This document shows, piece after piece, positions 26,076 through 34,181 of a DNA stretch of 64,000 bases. The stretch is taken from contig NZ_FOGI01000012.1 in NCBI RefSeq assembly GCF_900111175.1, positions 62,001-126,000 on the forward strand, written 5' to 3'. This stretch comes from Actinokineospora terrae. GTDB lineage: Bacteria > Actinomycetota > Actinomycetes > Mycobacteriales > Pseudonocardiaceae. The notes under the pieces are model-generated. The model was not told where the DNA came from, ran no database searches, and saw only the letters and a list, made by a program, of their open reading frames with translations. A program made the translations under genes and the position numbers. Within the stretch, counting starts at the first letter, position 1, and every line of letters begins with the position of its first letter.

Positions 26076-26099
26076 CACCCGATAGGTCGATATCGGGTG
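26076..26099. repeat. Inverted repeat upstream of fliM
   Basis: Nine-base perfect arms (26076-26084 and 26091-26099) separated by six bases, just before the putative fliM promoter. It could be a regulator-binding site; no protein is implied. Confidence 0.5.
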
Positions 26100-26107
26100 C
26101 CGTGTCA

Positions 26108-26135
26108 CTCAGATCTCCGGCGACCCGACCGATAG
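26108..26135 (+). promoter_or_regulatory. Sigma-28-type promoter directly upstream of fliM
   Basis: CTCA, 16 bases, ACCGAT: one base off the local consensus. The element ends 9 bases before the fliM GTG, so transcription would begin at or next to the start codon and the mRNA would be leaderless. Confidence 0.5.
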
Positions 26136-26142
26136 AGGCACC

Positions 26143-27102
26143 GTGCAGACTCCTTCGTCATCACCGGGCCGTCGGGCGGGCGGCGCGAAGACCGGCGGGC
26201 TCATCACCGACGGGCGTCCGCTGGCCAGCTACGACTTCCTGCGCCCGGCGAAGCTGCCGCGCGAGCACCTGCGCACGCTGCAACTGGCCTACGACACGTT
26301 CGCGCACCGGCTCGCCATCCTGCTGACCTCGCAGCTGCGGGTGGTCTGCCGCGTCGCCGTGGCCTCGGTCGACCAGATCTCGACCGACGAGTACCTCGCG
26401 CGCGAGGTGGACCCGGTCGTCGTCGCGCCGCTGCGGTTCGACCCGCTGCCCGGCACCGCCATCCTGGAGCTGCCGCAGGTCGCCGCGCTGACCCTGATCG
26501 ACCACCTGCTCGGCGGTCCCGGCGGCAAGCAGCACGTGCGGCCGCTGACCGACCTGGAGACCCCGCTCATCCGCGACCTGCTCGGCGACATCCTCACCGA
26601 GCTCAAGATCGGGCTGGCCGAGTTCGTCCGGGTGGACCCGATCCTGGGCGCGCTGGAGTACAACCCGCAGCTGGTGCAGGTCGGCGGCCCGGCGGACGTG
26701 ATGGTCACCGCCACCTTCGAGCTGCACATCGGCGAGGCGGAGAGCGTGCTGACGCTGACCGTGCCGTTGCAGTCCGTGCTGCCCTCCCTGCAGCGCCACA
26801 GCGAGAGCGACGAGACCACCGCCGGTGAGCGCGCCGCCCAGGCCGCCGCCCGCGACCTGCTCACCCAGGGCCTGCGCGAGGTCCCGGTCGACGTGTCGGT
26901 CCGCTTCGCCCCGGCCAAGCTGCGCTCCAACGACCTGTTCGACCTGCGCCCCGGCGACCTGCTGTCGCTGGGCCACCCGGTGAGCCGCCCGCTCGACATC
27001 ACCACGGCGGGCCGCGTGTTCGGCCACGCCGTCGCCACGAAGCAGGGCACCCGCCTTGCCTGCCAGGTCGTGTCCGCGAACAAGGAGGACTTCCCCGGAT
27101 GA
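26143..27102 (+). CDS. fliM: FliM, flagellar switch protein
   Basis: Switch protein of 319 residues. The CheC-like middle domain covers about 35-215 (SYDFLRPAKLPREHLRTLQ, then ALTLIDHLLGGPGG) and the C-terminal SpoA/FliN-like domain about 235-315 (LRSNDLFDLRPGDLLSLGHP). The usual N-terminal CheY-binding motif LSQxEIDALL is missing; residues 1-25 are Ser, Gly and Arg-rich instead. GTG start; a weak AGAGG is close by, or the message is leaderless. Overlaps fliN by four bases. Confidence 0.95.
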   Translation: MQTPSSSPGRRAGGAKTGGLITDGRPLASYDFLRPAKLPREHLRTLQLAYDTFAHRLAILLTSQLRVVCRVAVASVDQISTDEYLAREVDPVVVAPLRFDPLPGTAILELPQVAALTLIDHLLGGPGGKQHVRPLTDLETPLIRDLLGDILTELKIGLAEFVRVDPILGALEYNPQLVQVGGPADVMVTATFELHIGEAESVLTLTVPLQSVLPSLQRHSESDETTAGERAAQAAARDLLTQGLREVPVDVSVRFAPAKLRSNDLFDLRPGDLLSLGHPVSRPLDITTAGRVFGHAVATKQGTRLACQVVSANKEDFPG

Positions 27103-27833
27103 GCACCAGCACGCACACCGACTCCGCCGCCGCCGTGCGCGCCGCCGCCGAGGCCGCGTTGACCGTGTTGCCCGCCAGTGAGGCGCTCACCGTGGGATCC
27201 CCCGTCTCCGACCCCAGCACCCTCGCGCTGCCCGGCGCGGCCGTCTGCGCGGACCTGAGCGGGCAGACGCAGGGCACCCTGGCGGTGCTGGTCAACCAGG
27301 AGCTGGTCGAGGCGCTCAAGTCGAGCCCGCTCGGCGAGCTGGACCTGGGCGCGGCGGTGGCCCCGGCGCTGGAGGCGGCGGCCAAGGTGCTCGGCTCGGT
27401 GCCCGGACCGGGCAGGCAGACCACCCCGGAGGCCGCGCTCGCCGCGATGGCCGAGAGCGGCACCCTGGTCGGCGTCCCGCTCACCGCGGGGGCGGCCATG
27501 CAGGCGGTGATCGCGCTGTCCACGCTGACCCCGAGCACCCCGGCGCCGCGCGCGTCCGGGACGCCGACGCGCTCGACCGCCTCGGCGATGGACCTGCTCA
27601 GCGGCGTCGAGATGGAGGTGACCGTCGAGCTGGGCCGCACCAGGATGACCGTGCGCGAGCTGCTCTCGCTGGGCTCCGGCTCGGTCATCGAGCTCGACCG
27701 GGCCGCCGGTGCCCCGGCCGACGTGCTGGTCAACGGCAGGCTCATCGCGCGCGGCGAGATCGTGGTGATCGACGAGAACTTCGGGATCCGGATCACCGAG
27801 ATCCTGGCGGGCCCCACGGCGGACGCCATCTGA
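27099..27833 (+). CDS. fliN: FliN/FliY-type switch protein
   Basis: Switch-complex protein of 244 residues. The C-terminal SpoA domain (about 160-240) has DLLSGVEMEVTVELGRTRMT, then ELLSLGSGSVIELDRAAG and VLVNGRLIARGEIVVIDENF, which is diagnostic of FliN. The first 140 residues form an additional Ala/Val-rich domain that could be related to the CheC-like domain of FliY, but I do not see the E-x2-N phosphatase motif. Coupled to fliM and fliO by overlaps. Confidence 0.93.
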   Translation: MSTSTHTDSAAAVRAAAEAALTVLPASEALTVGSPVSDPSTLALPGAAVCADLSGQTQGTLAVLVNQELVEALKSSPLGELDLGAAVAPALEAAAKVLGSVPGPGRQTTPEAALAAMAESGTLVGVPLTAGAAMQAVIALSTLTPSTPAPRASGTPTRSTASAMDLLSGVEMEVTVELGRTRMTVRELLSLGSGSVIELDRAAGAPADVLVNGRLIARGEIVVIDENFGIRITEILAGPTADAI

Positions 27834-28237
27834 TGGCCGAGCTGCTGCGGGTGTTCATCGCCCTGCTGCTGGTGCTCGGCGCGCTCTGGCTGGCCGCGCG
27901 GCTGGCCCGCAGGCCGATGCGCAACCGCCGCCGCGGCGGCACCATGGACGTGCTCGCGCGCACCCAGCTCTCCCGGGGCGCCAGCGTCACCGTGGTGCAG
28001 GTGGACAAGACCGCGCTGGTGCTCGGGGTGACCGACCACCAGGTGAGCCTGCTGCACGTGGCCGACGCGGAGGTGTTCGCCCTGCCCGAGCCCAGCAAGC
28101 CCGCCGACCCTACGAAGCCGGGCGAGCTGTCCCCGGTGGACAAGCCCGCGCAGGGGGCGCTGGCGGGTTCGGTGCTGTCGCCGAGCACGTGGAAGCAGGC
28201 GCTGGACGCGCTGCGCGAGCGGTCGGTGCGCAAGTGA
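27833..28237 (+). CDS. fliO: FliO, export apparatus membrane protein
   Basis: Small protein of 134 residues with an N-terminal transmembrane helix (about 5-24), a basic stretch RRPMRNRRR and a conserved FliO-type cytoplasmic part (LARTQLSRGASVTVVQVDK, then LVLGVTDHQVSLLH). FliO helps FliP assemble. The position between fliN and fliP is canonical. Its C-terminal 50 residues are Pro/Lys-rich. Confidence 0.88.
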   Translation: MAELLRVFIALLLVLGALWLAARLARRPMRNRRRGGTMDVLARTQLSRGASVTVVQVDKTALVLGVTDHQVSLLHVADAEVFALPEPSKPADPTKPGELSPVDKPAQGALAGSVLSPSTWKQALDALRERSVRK

Positions 28238-29130
28238 GCGCCGCGGTGGTCGAGACTGTCGACGCGGCCGGGACGGTCGACTCGGCCGGGACAGTGGACA
28301 CGGGTCCGGCGCGGTTGGGCGGGTTCAAGCGCTCCAGCGTGTTGGCGCTGCTGGTGGTGCTGATCGGGCTGCTCGGCGCGACCGGGTCGGCCTCGGCGCA
28401 GACCGAGACCCCCGCCGCGCCCACCGCGACGGCGGGCCAGCCCTCGGGGCCGACCGGCCCGACCGAGCCCAACGGCGTCACGGTGACCGTGGGGACCCCG
28501 GAGAAGCCGTCGGAGTCCATCGTCATCCTGCTGCTGCTGACGACGCTGTCGGTCGCGCCGTCGCTGCTGCTGCTGTGCACCAGCTTCACCAAGGTCTTCG
28601 TTGTGCTCAGCATCACGCGCAATGCCCTTGGATTGACCAACGTCCCGCCGAACCAGGTGTTGGCGGGGCTGGCGCTGTTCTTGAGCTTGTTCATCATGGG
28701 ACCGGTGGTCAGCGAGGTGAACGCGCAAGGCGTGCAGCCCTACCTCAGCGGTGCGAAGTCGCAGTCCGTCGCCTTCACCGACGGGATGAAGCCGCTACGC
28801 GAGTTCATGCTCAAGCAGACCCGCCCCGAGGAGATCGCGCTGTTCACCAAGGTCGCAGGAGACGCGAAGCCCGCCAACGCGGCCGACGTCCCGACGACCA
28901 CCCTGATCCCGGCCTTCGTGCTCTCCGAGCTGCGGGCGGCCATGCTGATCGGCTTCGTGCTGTTCATCCCCTTCCTGGTCATCGACATGGTCGTCTCGGC
29001 GTCGCTGATGTCGCTGGGCATGATGATGCTGCCCCCGGTGACCGTCGCGCTGCCGTTCAAACTCCTGCTCTTCGTGCTCGCCAACGGCTGGGGCCTGCTC
29101 ATCACCGCCCTCGTCGGCACCTACACGTAA
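28234..29130 (+). CDS. fliP: FliP, export gate protein
   Basis: Export-gate core protein of 298 residues. An N-terminal hydrophobic segment (about 33-50) ending in SASA resembles a cleavable signal peptide, then a Pro/Thr-rich spacer, then the FliP core with LLLTTLSVAPSLLLLCTSF, NALGLTNVPPNQVLAGLALF, LIGFVLFIPFLVIDMVV and the C-terminal MSLGMMMLPPVTVALPFKLL. GTG start overlaps the fliO stop. Canonical apart from the long acidic N-terminus. Confidence 0.96.
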   Translation: MSAAVVETVDAAGTVDSAGTVDTGPARLGGFKRSSVLALLVVLIGLLGATGSASAQTETPAAPTATAGQPSGPTGPTEPNGVTVTVGTPEKPSESIVILLLLTTLSVAPSLLLLCTSFTKVFVVLSITRNALGLTNVPPNQVLAGLALFLSLFIMGPVVSEVNAQGVQPYLSGAKSQSVAFTDGMKPLREFMLKQTRPEEIALFTKVAGDAKPANAADVPTTTLIPAFVLSELRAAMLIGFVLFIPFLVIDMVVSASLMSLGMMMLPPVTVALPFKLLLFVLANGWGLLITALVGTYT

Positions 29131-29140
29131 AGGGAACGCC

Positions 29141-29410
29141 GTGAACGACACCACCATCATCGAGCTGGGCGTGCAGGCCATGCTGGTCACCGGCAAGCTC
29201 GCCGCCCCGATCCTGCTCACCGCCCTCGTCGTCGGCTTCGGCATCTCGCTGTTCCAGTCGGTCACCCAGATCCAGGAGGTGACGCTGTCGTTCGTGCCCA
29301 AGGCGATCGGCGTCGCCGCCGCGCTGCTGCTCACCGGGAGCTGGATGGTGCACGAGATCGTCAGCTTCACCGGCGGGCTCTACGAGCGGATCCCGTCGCT
29401 GGTCGGCTGA
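29141..29410 (+). CDS. fliQ: FliQ, export gate protein
   Basis: Two-helix export-gate protein of 89 residues with the family motif ALVVGFGISLFQSVTQIQE followed by TLSFVPKAIGVAAALLL. GTG start preceded by AAAGGGA. It lies between fliP and fliR as in all flagellar export operons. Confidence 0.96.
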   Translation: MNDTTIIELGVQAMLVTGKLAAPILLTALVVGFGISLFQSVTQIQEVTLSFVPKAIGVAAALLLTGSWMVHEIVSFTGGLYERIPSLVG

Positions 29411-29411
29411 G

Positions 29412-30179
29412 GTGGAGGCCCAGCTCGCCGCAGGCACGCTCCCGGCCCTGCTGCTGGCCGTGATCCGGGCGGTGGCGTGGCTGATCACCTGTCCGCCGTT
29501 CAACGGGCGGGCGATCCCGGGCACCATCAAGGCGATGCTGGGGGTGGCGATCGTGCTGCCGGTGGTGCCGAAGCTGGCCCCCAGCGCGCCGAGCGCCGAG
29601 ACGTGGACGCTGGCCATCAGCGCCGTGGAGCAAGTGGTGGTGGGAGCCGGGCTGGGCTTCCTGACCGCCGTGATCTTCGCCGGGGTGCAGGCCGCGGGGG
29701 ACCTGCTCGACGTGTTCGGCGGGTTCTCGCTGGCCTTCGCCTACGACCCGCTGTCGTTCTCCGGCAACGCCGGTGTGCTCGGCCGGTTCTACGGCCTGAC
29801 CGCCACCGCGTTGATGTTCGCCACCGACGCCCACCAGTTGGTGATGCGCGGATTCACGCTTTCGTATGAAGCGGTGCCGCTCAGTGGCGGGTTCTCCCTC
29901 GAAGGACTGGCCACTGTGCTCACGACCGGGCTAGGCCGGTTGTTCCTGGCGGCGACCCTGATCGCCGGGCCGATGATCGTGGTGCTGTTCTGCGCCGACA
30001 TCGGCCTCGGCCTGCTCAACCGAGTCGCACCCGCGCTGAACCCGTTCTCGGTCGGTTTCCCTGCGAAGGTGGGTCTCACGCTGGTGATGGTCGGGCTGGC
30101 CATCACCCTGCTCCCGCAGGCGGTGCACGCCATCGCCGAGGAAGCGACCAACGCCGTACTGAAAGCGATCGGGCGATGA
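29412..30179 (+). CDS. fliR: FliR, export gate protein
   Basis: Polytopic export-gate protein of 255 residues with about six transmembrane segments. Conserved stretches include PPFNGRAIPGTIKAMLGVAI, GLGFLTAVIFAGVQAAGDLL and ADIGLGLLNRVAPALNPFSV. GTG start one base after the fliQ stop; the stop overlaps flhB. Confidence 0.96.
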   Translation: MEAQLAAGTLPALLLAVIRAVAWLITCPPFNGRAIPGTIKAMLGVAIVLPVVPKLAPSAPSAETWTLAISAVEQVVVGAGLGFLTAVIFAGVQAAGDLLDVFGGFSLAFAYDPLSFSGNAGVLGRFYGLTATALMFATDAHQLVMRGFTLSYEAVPLSGGFSLEGLATVLTTGLGRLFLAATLIAGPMIVVLFCADIGLGLLNRVAPALNPFSVGFPAKVGLTLVMVGLAITLLPQAVHAIAEEATNAVLKAIGR

Positions 30180-31273
30180 GCGCGAACAAGGACGCCACCG
30201 AGAAGGCGACACCGAAGAAGCTCAAGGAGGCCAGGTCCCAGGGCCAGACCGCCCGCACCCAGGACCTGGGCGCGTGGGCGGCGGTACTCGCGGCCACCTG
30301 GGTCATCCCCGGCGTCTTCGGCGACCTGTTCGACAGCAGCGCGCACCTGTTGCAGCGCATCGGGAAGTTCATCGCCAACCCCGACCAGGCCGACGCCTTC
30401 ACCATCCTCGGCGACGCCTTCGCCGGTGGCGCCTCGGCGATCGCCCCGCTGCTGGGCGCGACCCTGCTGGCGGTGCTGCTCGGTGCCGGTGTCCAAGGTG
30501 GACTGCGGCCGGCGATCAAGCTGCTCAAGCCGAACTTCAAGCGGCTCAACCCGTTGCAGGGCATCAAGCGGATGTTCGGCCCGCAGTCGGCGTGGGAGCT
30601 GGTCAAGACGCTGCTCAAGTGCGGCATCCTCGGGGTGGTGCTCTACACCGCGGTGAAGGACCTGGTGCCGACCATCATGGGCTCGGGGTCGCTGCCGCTG
30701 CAGGCCCTGGTCGCGACCCTCGGGGACACCGTCCTGTCGCTGATCCGCCTCGCCGCCGTCGCGGGCCTCGCCATGGGCGTCGCCGACTACCTGGTCGCCA
30801 AGCGCCGGGTCGGCAAGGAGCTGAAGATGACCAAGCAGCAGGTCAAGGACGAGCACAAGAACACCGACGGCAACCCGGAGATCAAGGGCCAGATCCGGTC
30901 CCGCCAGCTCGCCATGAGCCGCAACCGGATGATGTCCGACATCCCCACCGCCGACGTCGTCATGGCCAACCCCACCCACGTCGCCGTGGCCCTGCGCTAC
31001 GACCCGGACAAGGGCGCCCCCCGCGTCGTCGCCAAGGGCGCCGGTGCCATCGCCGCCAAGATCCGCGAGCTCGCCGCCGAACACCGAGTCCCCATCGTCC
31101 GCGACATTCCCCTGGCCCGAGCCCTCTACAGCGCCTGCGAGGTAGGCCAGGAAATCCCCGTCGACCTCTTCGGCCCGGTAGCCCACGTCCTCGCCTTCCT
31201 CCACCGCCTCCGCTCCCGCGGCTCCGCCGCAGGCACCCACACCATGCCCGCCGAGGCAGCAGCCGCCGCGTAA
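30176..31273 (+). CDS. flhB: FlhB, export specificity switch protein
   Basis: Export-gate protein of 365 residues. It starts with the family motif DATEKATPKKLKEARSQGQ, has four transmembrane helices in residues about 30-215, and a cytoplasmic domain with the self-cleavage motif NPTH (Asn265-Pro266). Cleavage there lets FliK switch substrate class. Canonical length. It is the last gene of the plus-strand flagellar cluster and is followed by a strong terminator. Confidence 0.97.
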   Translation: MSANKDATEKATPKKLKEARSQGQTARTQDLGAWAAVLAATWVIPGVFGDLFDSSAHLLQRIGKFIANPDQADAFTILGDAFAGGASAIAPLLGATLLAVLLGAGVQGGLRPAIKLLKPNFKRLNPLQGIKRMFGPQSAWELVKTLLKCGILGVVLYTAVKDLVPTIMGSGSLPLQALVATLGDTVLSLIRLAAVAGLAMGVADYLVAKRRVGKELKMTKQQVKDEHKNTDGNPEIKGQIRSRQLAMSRNRMMSDIPTADVVMANPTHVAVALRYDPDKGAPRVVAKGAGAIAAKIRELAAEHRVPIVRDIPLARALYSACEVGQEIPVDLFGPVAHVLAFLHRLRSRGSAAGTHTMPAEAAAAA

Positions 31274-31286
31274 CCACTCCTCGCTC

Positions 31287-31325
31287 AGCCGTGTGGCCCC
31301 CGGGTCTCCCCGGGGCCACACGGCT
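31287..31325 (+). terminator. Terminator of the flagellar basal-body operon
   Basis: Perfect 14-base inverted repeat (31287-31300 and 31312-31325) 13 bases after the flhB stop, without a T-tract. Confidence 0.8.
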
Positions 31326-31481
31326 ATCCGGCATCGAGAGACGACACGGTGGCAACCCCCACGACGGGGAGTGGATCTGCAAAGGTCAGCACGGGCTCGA
31401 CCACGTCGAGACCCTGGGGCTGTCGGTGCGGCACGCTACGGTCCGCCCAGAATCAGAAGGGCTACCCGGCAAGGAGTTCAC

Positions 31482-32138
31482 TTGGCCGACCGCTACTACA
31501 CACCTGGTGTCCGAGCTGCTTTGACCGCCTTCAGCTCACGCACCTGCTACAAGCCGGGATGCACCGCTCCGCTCCTGGCGAAGGAAGACGACCGGTGGGT
31601 TCTCGCGTTGGAGATCGCCCACATCCGCGCACTCAACGCAGGCGGCGCCCGGTACGACGACGGGCCGTCGATGAGCGACGAGGCGCGCAACGACTTCCCC
31701 AACCTGATCTACCTCTGCACTCGACACCACCGTTCGGTCGACGCCAAGTGGAATGCGACCAAGTATCCCACCCGAGTCCTGGCGAAGTGGAAGAGAGACG
31801 CCGAATCCGGCGTCGAGCAACTCTCGTCCACCATTCCGGTGACCGCCGACCAACTGGAGGCGGTCATAGCGAGGGCCATGCGCGAGCGAGATCAGGTGCT
31901 CGCGGACACGGTCGAGCGGCTGCGTTCGACCGACACCGAGGCGTACGTGCTCATGAACCAACTCCTGGCCGAACTCAAGGACGCGCGCAGGCTCGGCTCG
32001 ATCGTGGATCCCGACACGGTGTCGTTGCTGTACACGGCGGCCAAGAACCTGTCCCACCTGGAGGACAGCGCGAGCCGTCTCCAGTCGGCGGCGTCGAAAT
32101 ACCTGCGAGCGGCGGAGATGCGCCAGATGTACGAGTAG
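31482..32138 (+). CDS. HNH-nuclease-like protein with helical C-terminus
   Basis: Predicted protein of 218 residues. Residues about 10-95 look like a zinc-containing HNH nuclease fold: CYKPGC, EIAHIRALNAGG and NLIYLCTRHHRSVD. The remaining 120 residues are helical and charged and I do not recognise them. I chose TTG at 31482 because AAGGAG lies 5 bases upstream and the HNH domain then begins at once; upstream ATGs overlap the flhB terminator. It interrupts the flagellar genes and has more AT-rich codon use than they do (AAGTATCCC, GCGAAATAC types), so it may be a later arrival. A defence-type role is possible but unproven. Confidence 0.75.
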   Translation: MADRYYTPGVRAALTAFSSRTCYKPGCTAPLLAKEDDRWVLALEIAHIRALNAGGARYDDGPSMSDEARNDFPNLIYLCTRHHRSVDAKWNATKYPTRVLAKWKRDAESGVEQLSSTIPVTADQLEAVIARAMRERDQVLADTVERLRSTDTEAYVLMNQLLAELKDARRLGSIVDPDTVSLLYTAAKNLSHLEDSASRLQSAASKYLRAAEMRQMYE

Positions 32139-32252
32139 CGGCTGCGGCGGCGCTGGGTTGGCCAACGCACTCACGCGGCGAGTACCACATCGGGACCAAC
32201 CGAGCTCAGCAGCCACGCGGATCACGGATCCTGCGCGCACACCGGACTGCGC

Positions 32253-33662
32253 CTAATCGCGGAGTGCGGTGACGAGGTCACCGATTCCTGTCGTCCGGTC
32301 GTCGAGTTCGGAGCGGGGGAGGACGGCGATGACCAGGCCGTCGTGGGTGATCACGACGGCGTCCTGGGTCGGGGTGAGGCGGTCGCGGACGGTCGATACC
32401 GGTTCGTGCGCGCCTGCGAGGGGTAGGGCGGGGCCGAGGTGGTCGACGACGAGGTCCTGGGGTGCCGCGTCGCGCAAGTCCTCGGGTGATGCCGAGCCGA
32501 TGACCTGGGCCAGGGACACCGGTTCGGTCTGCTCGGCGGTGCGCACCACGACCGGTAGCGCGTGGCCGTGCCGCAGTGCCGCCCTGGCCTGGTCGACGGT
32601 CGCCGAGTGCGGGATCGTGACGAACGCCGCCGCCGGGACGGGGCCGGTGTCCGGGCCGAAGCCGCGCCTGCTCACCCAGTCGTCGTCGAAGTACTTGCTG
32701 AGGTACGACCGGCCCGAGTCGGGCGCGATGGCCACCACCACGTCGTCCGGGCCGAGCGTGTGGGCCAACGCGACCGCGGCCGCCACCGCCAGTCCGCCGG
32801 AGGCGCCGAGCAGCAGGCCCTCCTCCCTGGCGAGGGCGCGGGTCATCGCGATGGACTCCCGGTCGGGCACCTGCCGCACGGTCGTGGCGACAGACGGGCC
32901 GTAGGACCGGGGCCAGACGTCGGCGCCGGTGTCCGGGTGCACGAAGCGGCCGGTCGCCTCCACCAGGTGCGGACGACCCGAGCCGCCGCCGTACACCGAG
33001 CTCTCCGGGTCCGCGCCGACCACCTGGACCCGGTCGCCGGACACCTCCCGCAGGTAGCGGCCCGCGCCGGTCAGGGTTCCGCCGGTGCCGATGCCCGCGA
33101 CCAGGTGCGTCACCGCGCCCCCGGTCTGCGCCCAGATCTCCGGGCCGGTCGTCGTGTAGTGGGCGTCGATGTTGGCGGGGTTGTCGTACTGGCCCGCGTA
33201 CCAGCCACCGGGGGTCTGCGCGGCCAGCCGGGCGGCGAGCGCGCGCACCTGGTCGGGGTGCTCGGCGGGCAGCAGCGCCGGGGTGATCACGACCTCCGCG
33301 CCGTACGCCCGCAACAGCCCCAGCTTCTCCTGACTGCTGCGGTCCGGCACCACGACGACCACCCGGTATCCGAGCGCCGCGCCGATCATCGCCAGCGCGA
33401 TGCCGGTGTTGCCCGAGCTCCCCTCGAAGATCACCCCACCCGGCCGCAGCTCCCCGCTGGCCTCCGCCGCCCGCACCATCGACAGCGCCGCCCGGTCCTT
33501 CGAACTCCCCGCCGGATTGGCCGCCTCCACCTTCACCAACACCGCCGCCGGAGCCCCCCGCGCGACCCGCCTGAGCCGCACCAACGGTGTCCGCCCTACC
33601 AACCCGGTCACATCGTCGACCACCGCGATCAGGTCGGGGAACCCCTCAGGCATCCAGCGCAC
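32253..33662 (-). CDS. Cystathionine beta-synthase (PLP domain plus CBS pair)
   Basis: PLP enzyme of 469 residues joining serine and homocysteine, or a related cysteine synthase. The fold-type II domain (about 15-330) contains NPAGSSKDRAAL with the PLP lysine Lys55, EGSSGNTGIAL for cofactor phosphate binding region, and GIGTGGTLTGAGRYL. Residues about 345-465 form a CBS-domain pair (TIPHSATVDQARAALRHGHA). The overall plan matches actinobacterial cystathionine beta-synthase. MRWM or the next Met four codons later may be the start. Unrelated to motility. Confidence 0.9.
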   Translation of the reverse strand: MRWMPEGFPDLIAVVDDVTGLVGRTPLVRLRRVARGAPAAVLVKVEAANPAGSSKDRAALSMVRAAEASGELRPGGVIFEGSSGNTGIALAMIGAALGYRVVVVVPDRSSQEKLGLLRAYGAEVVITPALLPAEHPDQVRALAARLAAQTPGGWYAGQYDNPANIDAHYTTTGPEIWAQTGGAVTHLVAGIGTGGTLTGAGRYLREVSGDRVQVVGADPESSVYGGGSGRPHLVEATGRFVHPDTGADVWPRSYGPSVATTVRQVPDRESIAMTRALAREEGLLLGASGGLAVAAAVALAHTLGPDDVVVAIAPDSGRSYLSKYFDDDWVSRRGFGPDTGPVPAAAFVTIPHSATVDQARAALRHGHALPVVVRTAEQTEPVSLAQVIGSASPEDLRDAAPQDLVVDHLGPALPLAGAHEPVSTVRDRLTPTQDAVVITHDGLVIAVLPRSELDDRTTGIGDLVTALRD

Positions 33663-33871
33663 CCTTCATCGAACCCCCCCACCACGAGGCCTCGAGGTCG
33701 GGCCTCCGCCAACATACCCGCGGCCCCACCCCACCAGCCCGCCTTCCGCCTGCTGGGACCTGCGGCTTCGCGCGACAGGACCAGTCCTGGACCGGCTACG
33801 CCACCCCTTCTCCGACCCCACCGGCCTCTCCTGCGCCGGATGCAACCTCGAGCGGGCGGCTGCGACCAGAA

Positions 33872-33911
33872 CGACGGAGGCCAGGACCCCATCGGGTCCT
33901 GGCCTCTGTCG
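33872..33911 (-). terminator. Terminator of the flhA operon
   Basis: Long inverted repeat with 12-base perfect core arms (33877-33888 and 33895-33906) extended by imperfect pairing to 33872 and 33911. It lies 16 bases beyond the last gene of the flhA-flhF operon and may also serve the other strand. Confidence 0.8.
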
Positions 33912-33926
33912 TGTTCGCGGTGAGGG

Positions 33927-34181
33927 TCAGCCCGCGCGGTCGGCGCGGGTGGTGGTGGCCTGGAGCATGGTCGGCGCGGCGGGGAGTTCTCGGGCTGGGA
34001 GGTTGCGGGCGTAGCGGTCGAAGGCGGCGCGGGGGATGGCGAGGAGGATGGCGGCTACCGGGACCGCGATGAGGAGGCGGACGATGGCGTCAGTGGGGTC
34101 CAGGGTGCCCAGGACGAAGGCGGACCACAGGGACGGGGAGGCCATCAGGGCGGCGGCGGCCAGGGTGGAGTAGCGGAACAT
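33927..34181 (-). CDS. Small membrane protein at the end of the flhA-flhF operon
   Basis: Predicted protein of 84 residues with two hydrophobic helices (about 4-24 and 34-50) and a short basic-to-neutral C-terminal tail. The ATG overlaps the flhF stop (ATGA), so translation is coupled. I do not recognise a family. A role near the export gate is possible from position only. Confidence 0.75.
   Translation of the reverse strand: MFRYSTLAAAALMASPSLWSAFVLGTLDPTDAIVRLLIAVPVAAILLAIPRAAFDRYARNLPARELPAAPTMLQATTTRADRAG

Larger units (their letters stand above)
25697..26142 (+). other. Repeat-rich interval between fliL and fliM
   Basis: 446 bases with no convincing gene and a strikingly C-rich plus strand. 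It contains direct repeats: GGTCCGATC(A/G)GGACCC at 25951 and 25972 with a related copy near 25812; CGACCAGCACAG at 25863 and 25888; and CCGTGTCAC near 26070 and 26099. An inverted repeat CACCCGATA/TATCGGGTG lies at 26076-26099. Open frames here are simple-sequence artefacts. The sigma-28-type fliM promoter lies at the end. Confidence 0.6.

Noticed and set aside
26059..26085. TTTA-N15-CCCGATAG as the fliM promoter
   Set aside because: It resembles the Bacillus/WhiG consensus weakly, but the TCA-N16-ACCGAT site 50 bases downstream fits the pattern shared by nine other promoters here.
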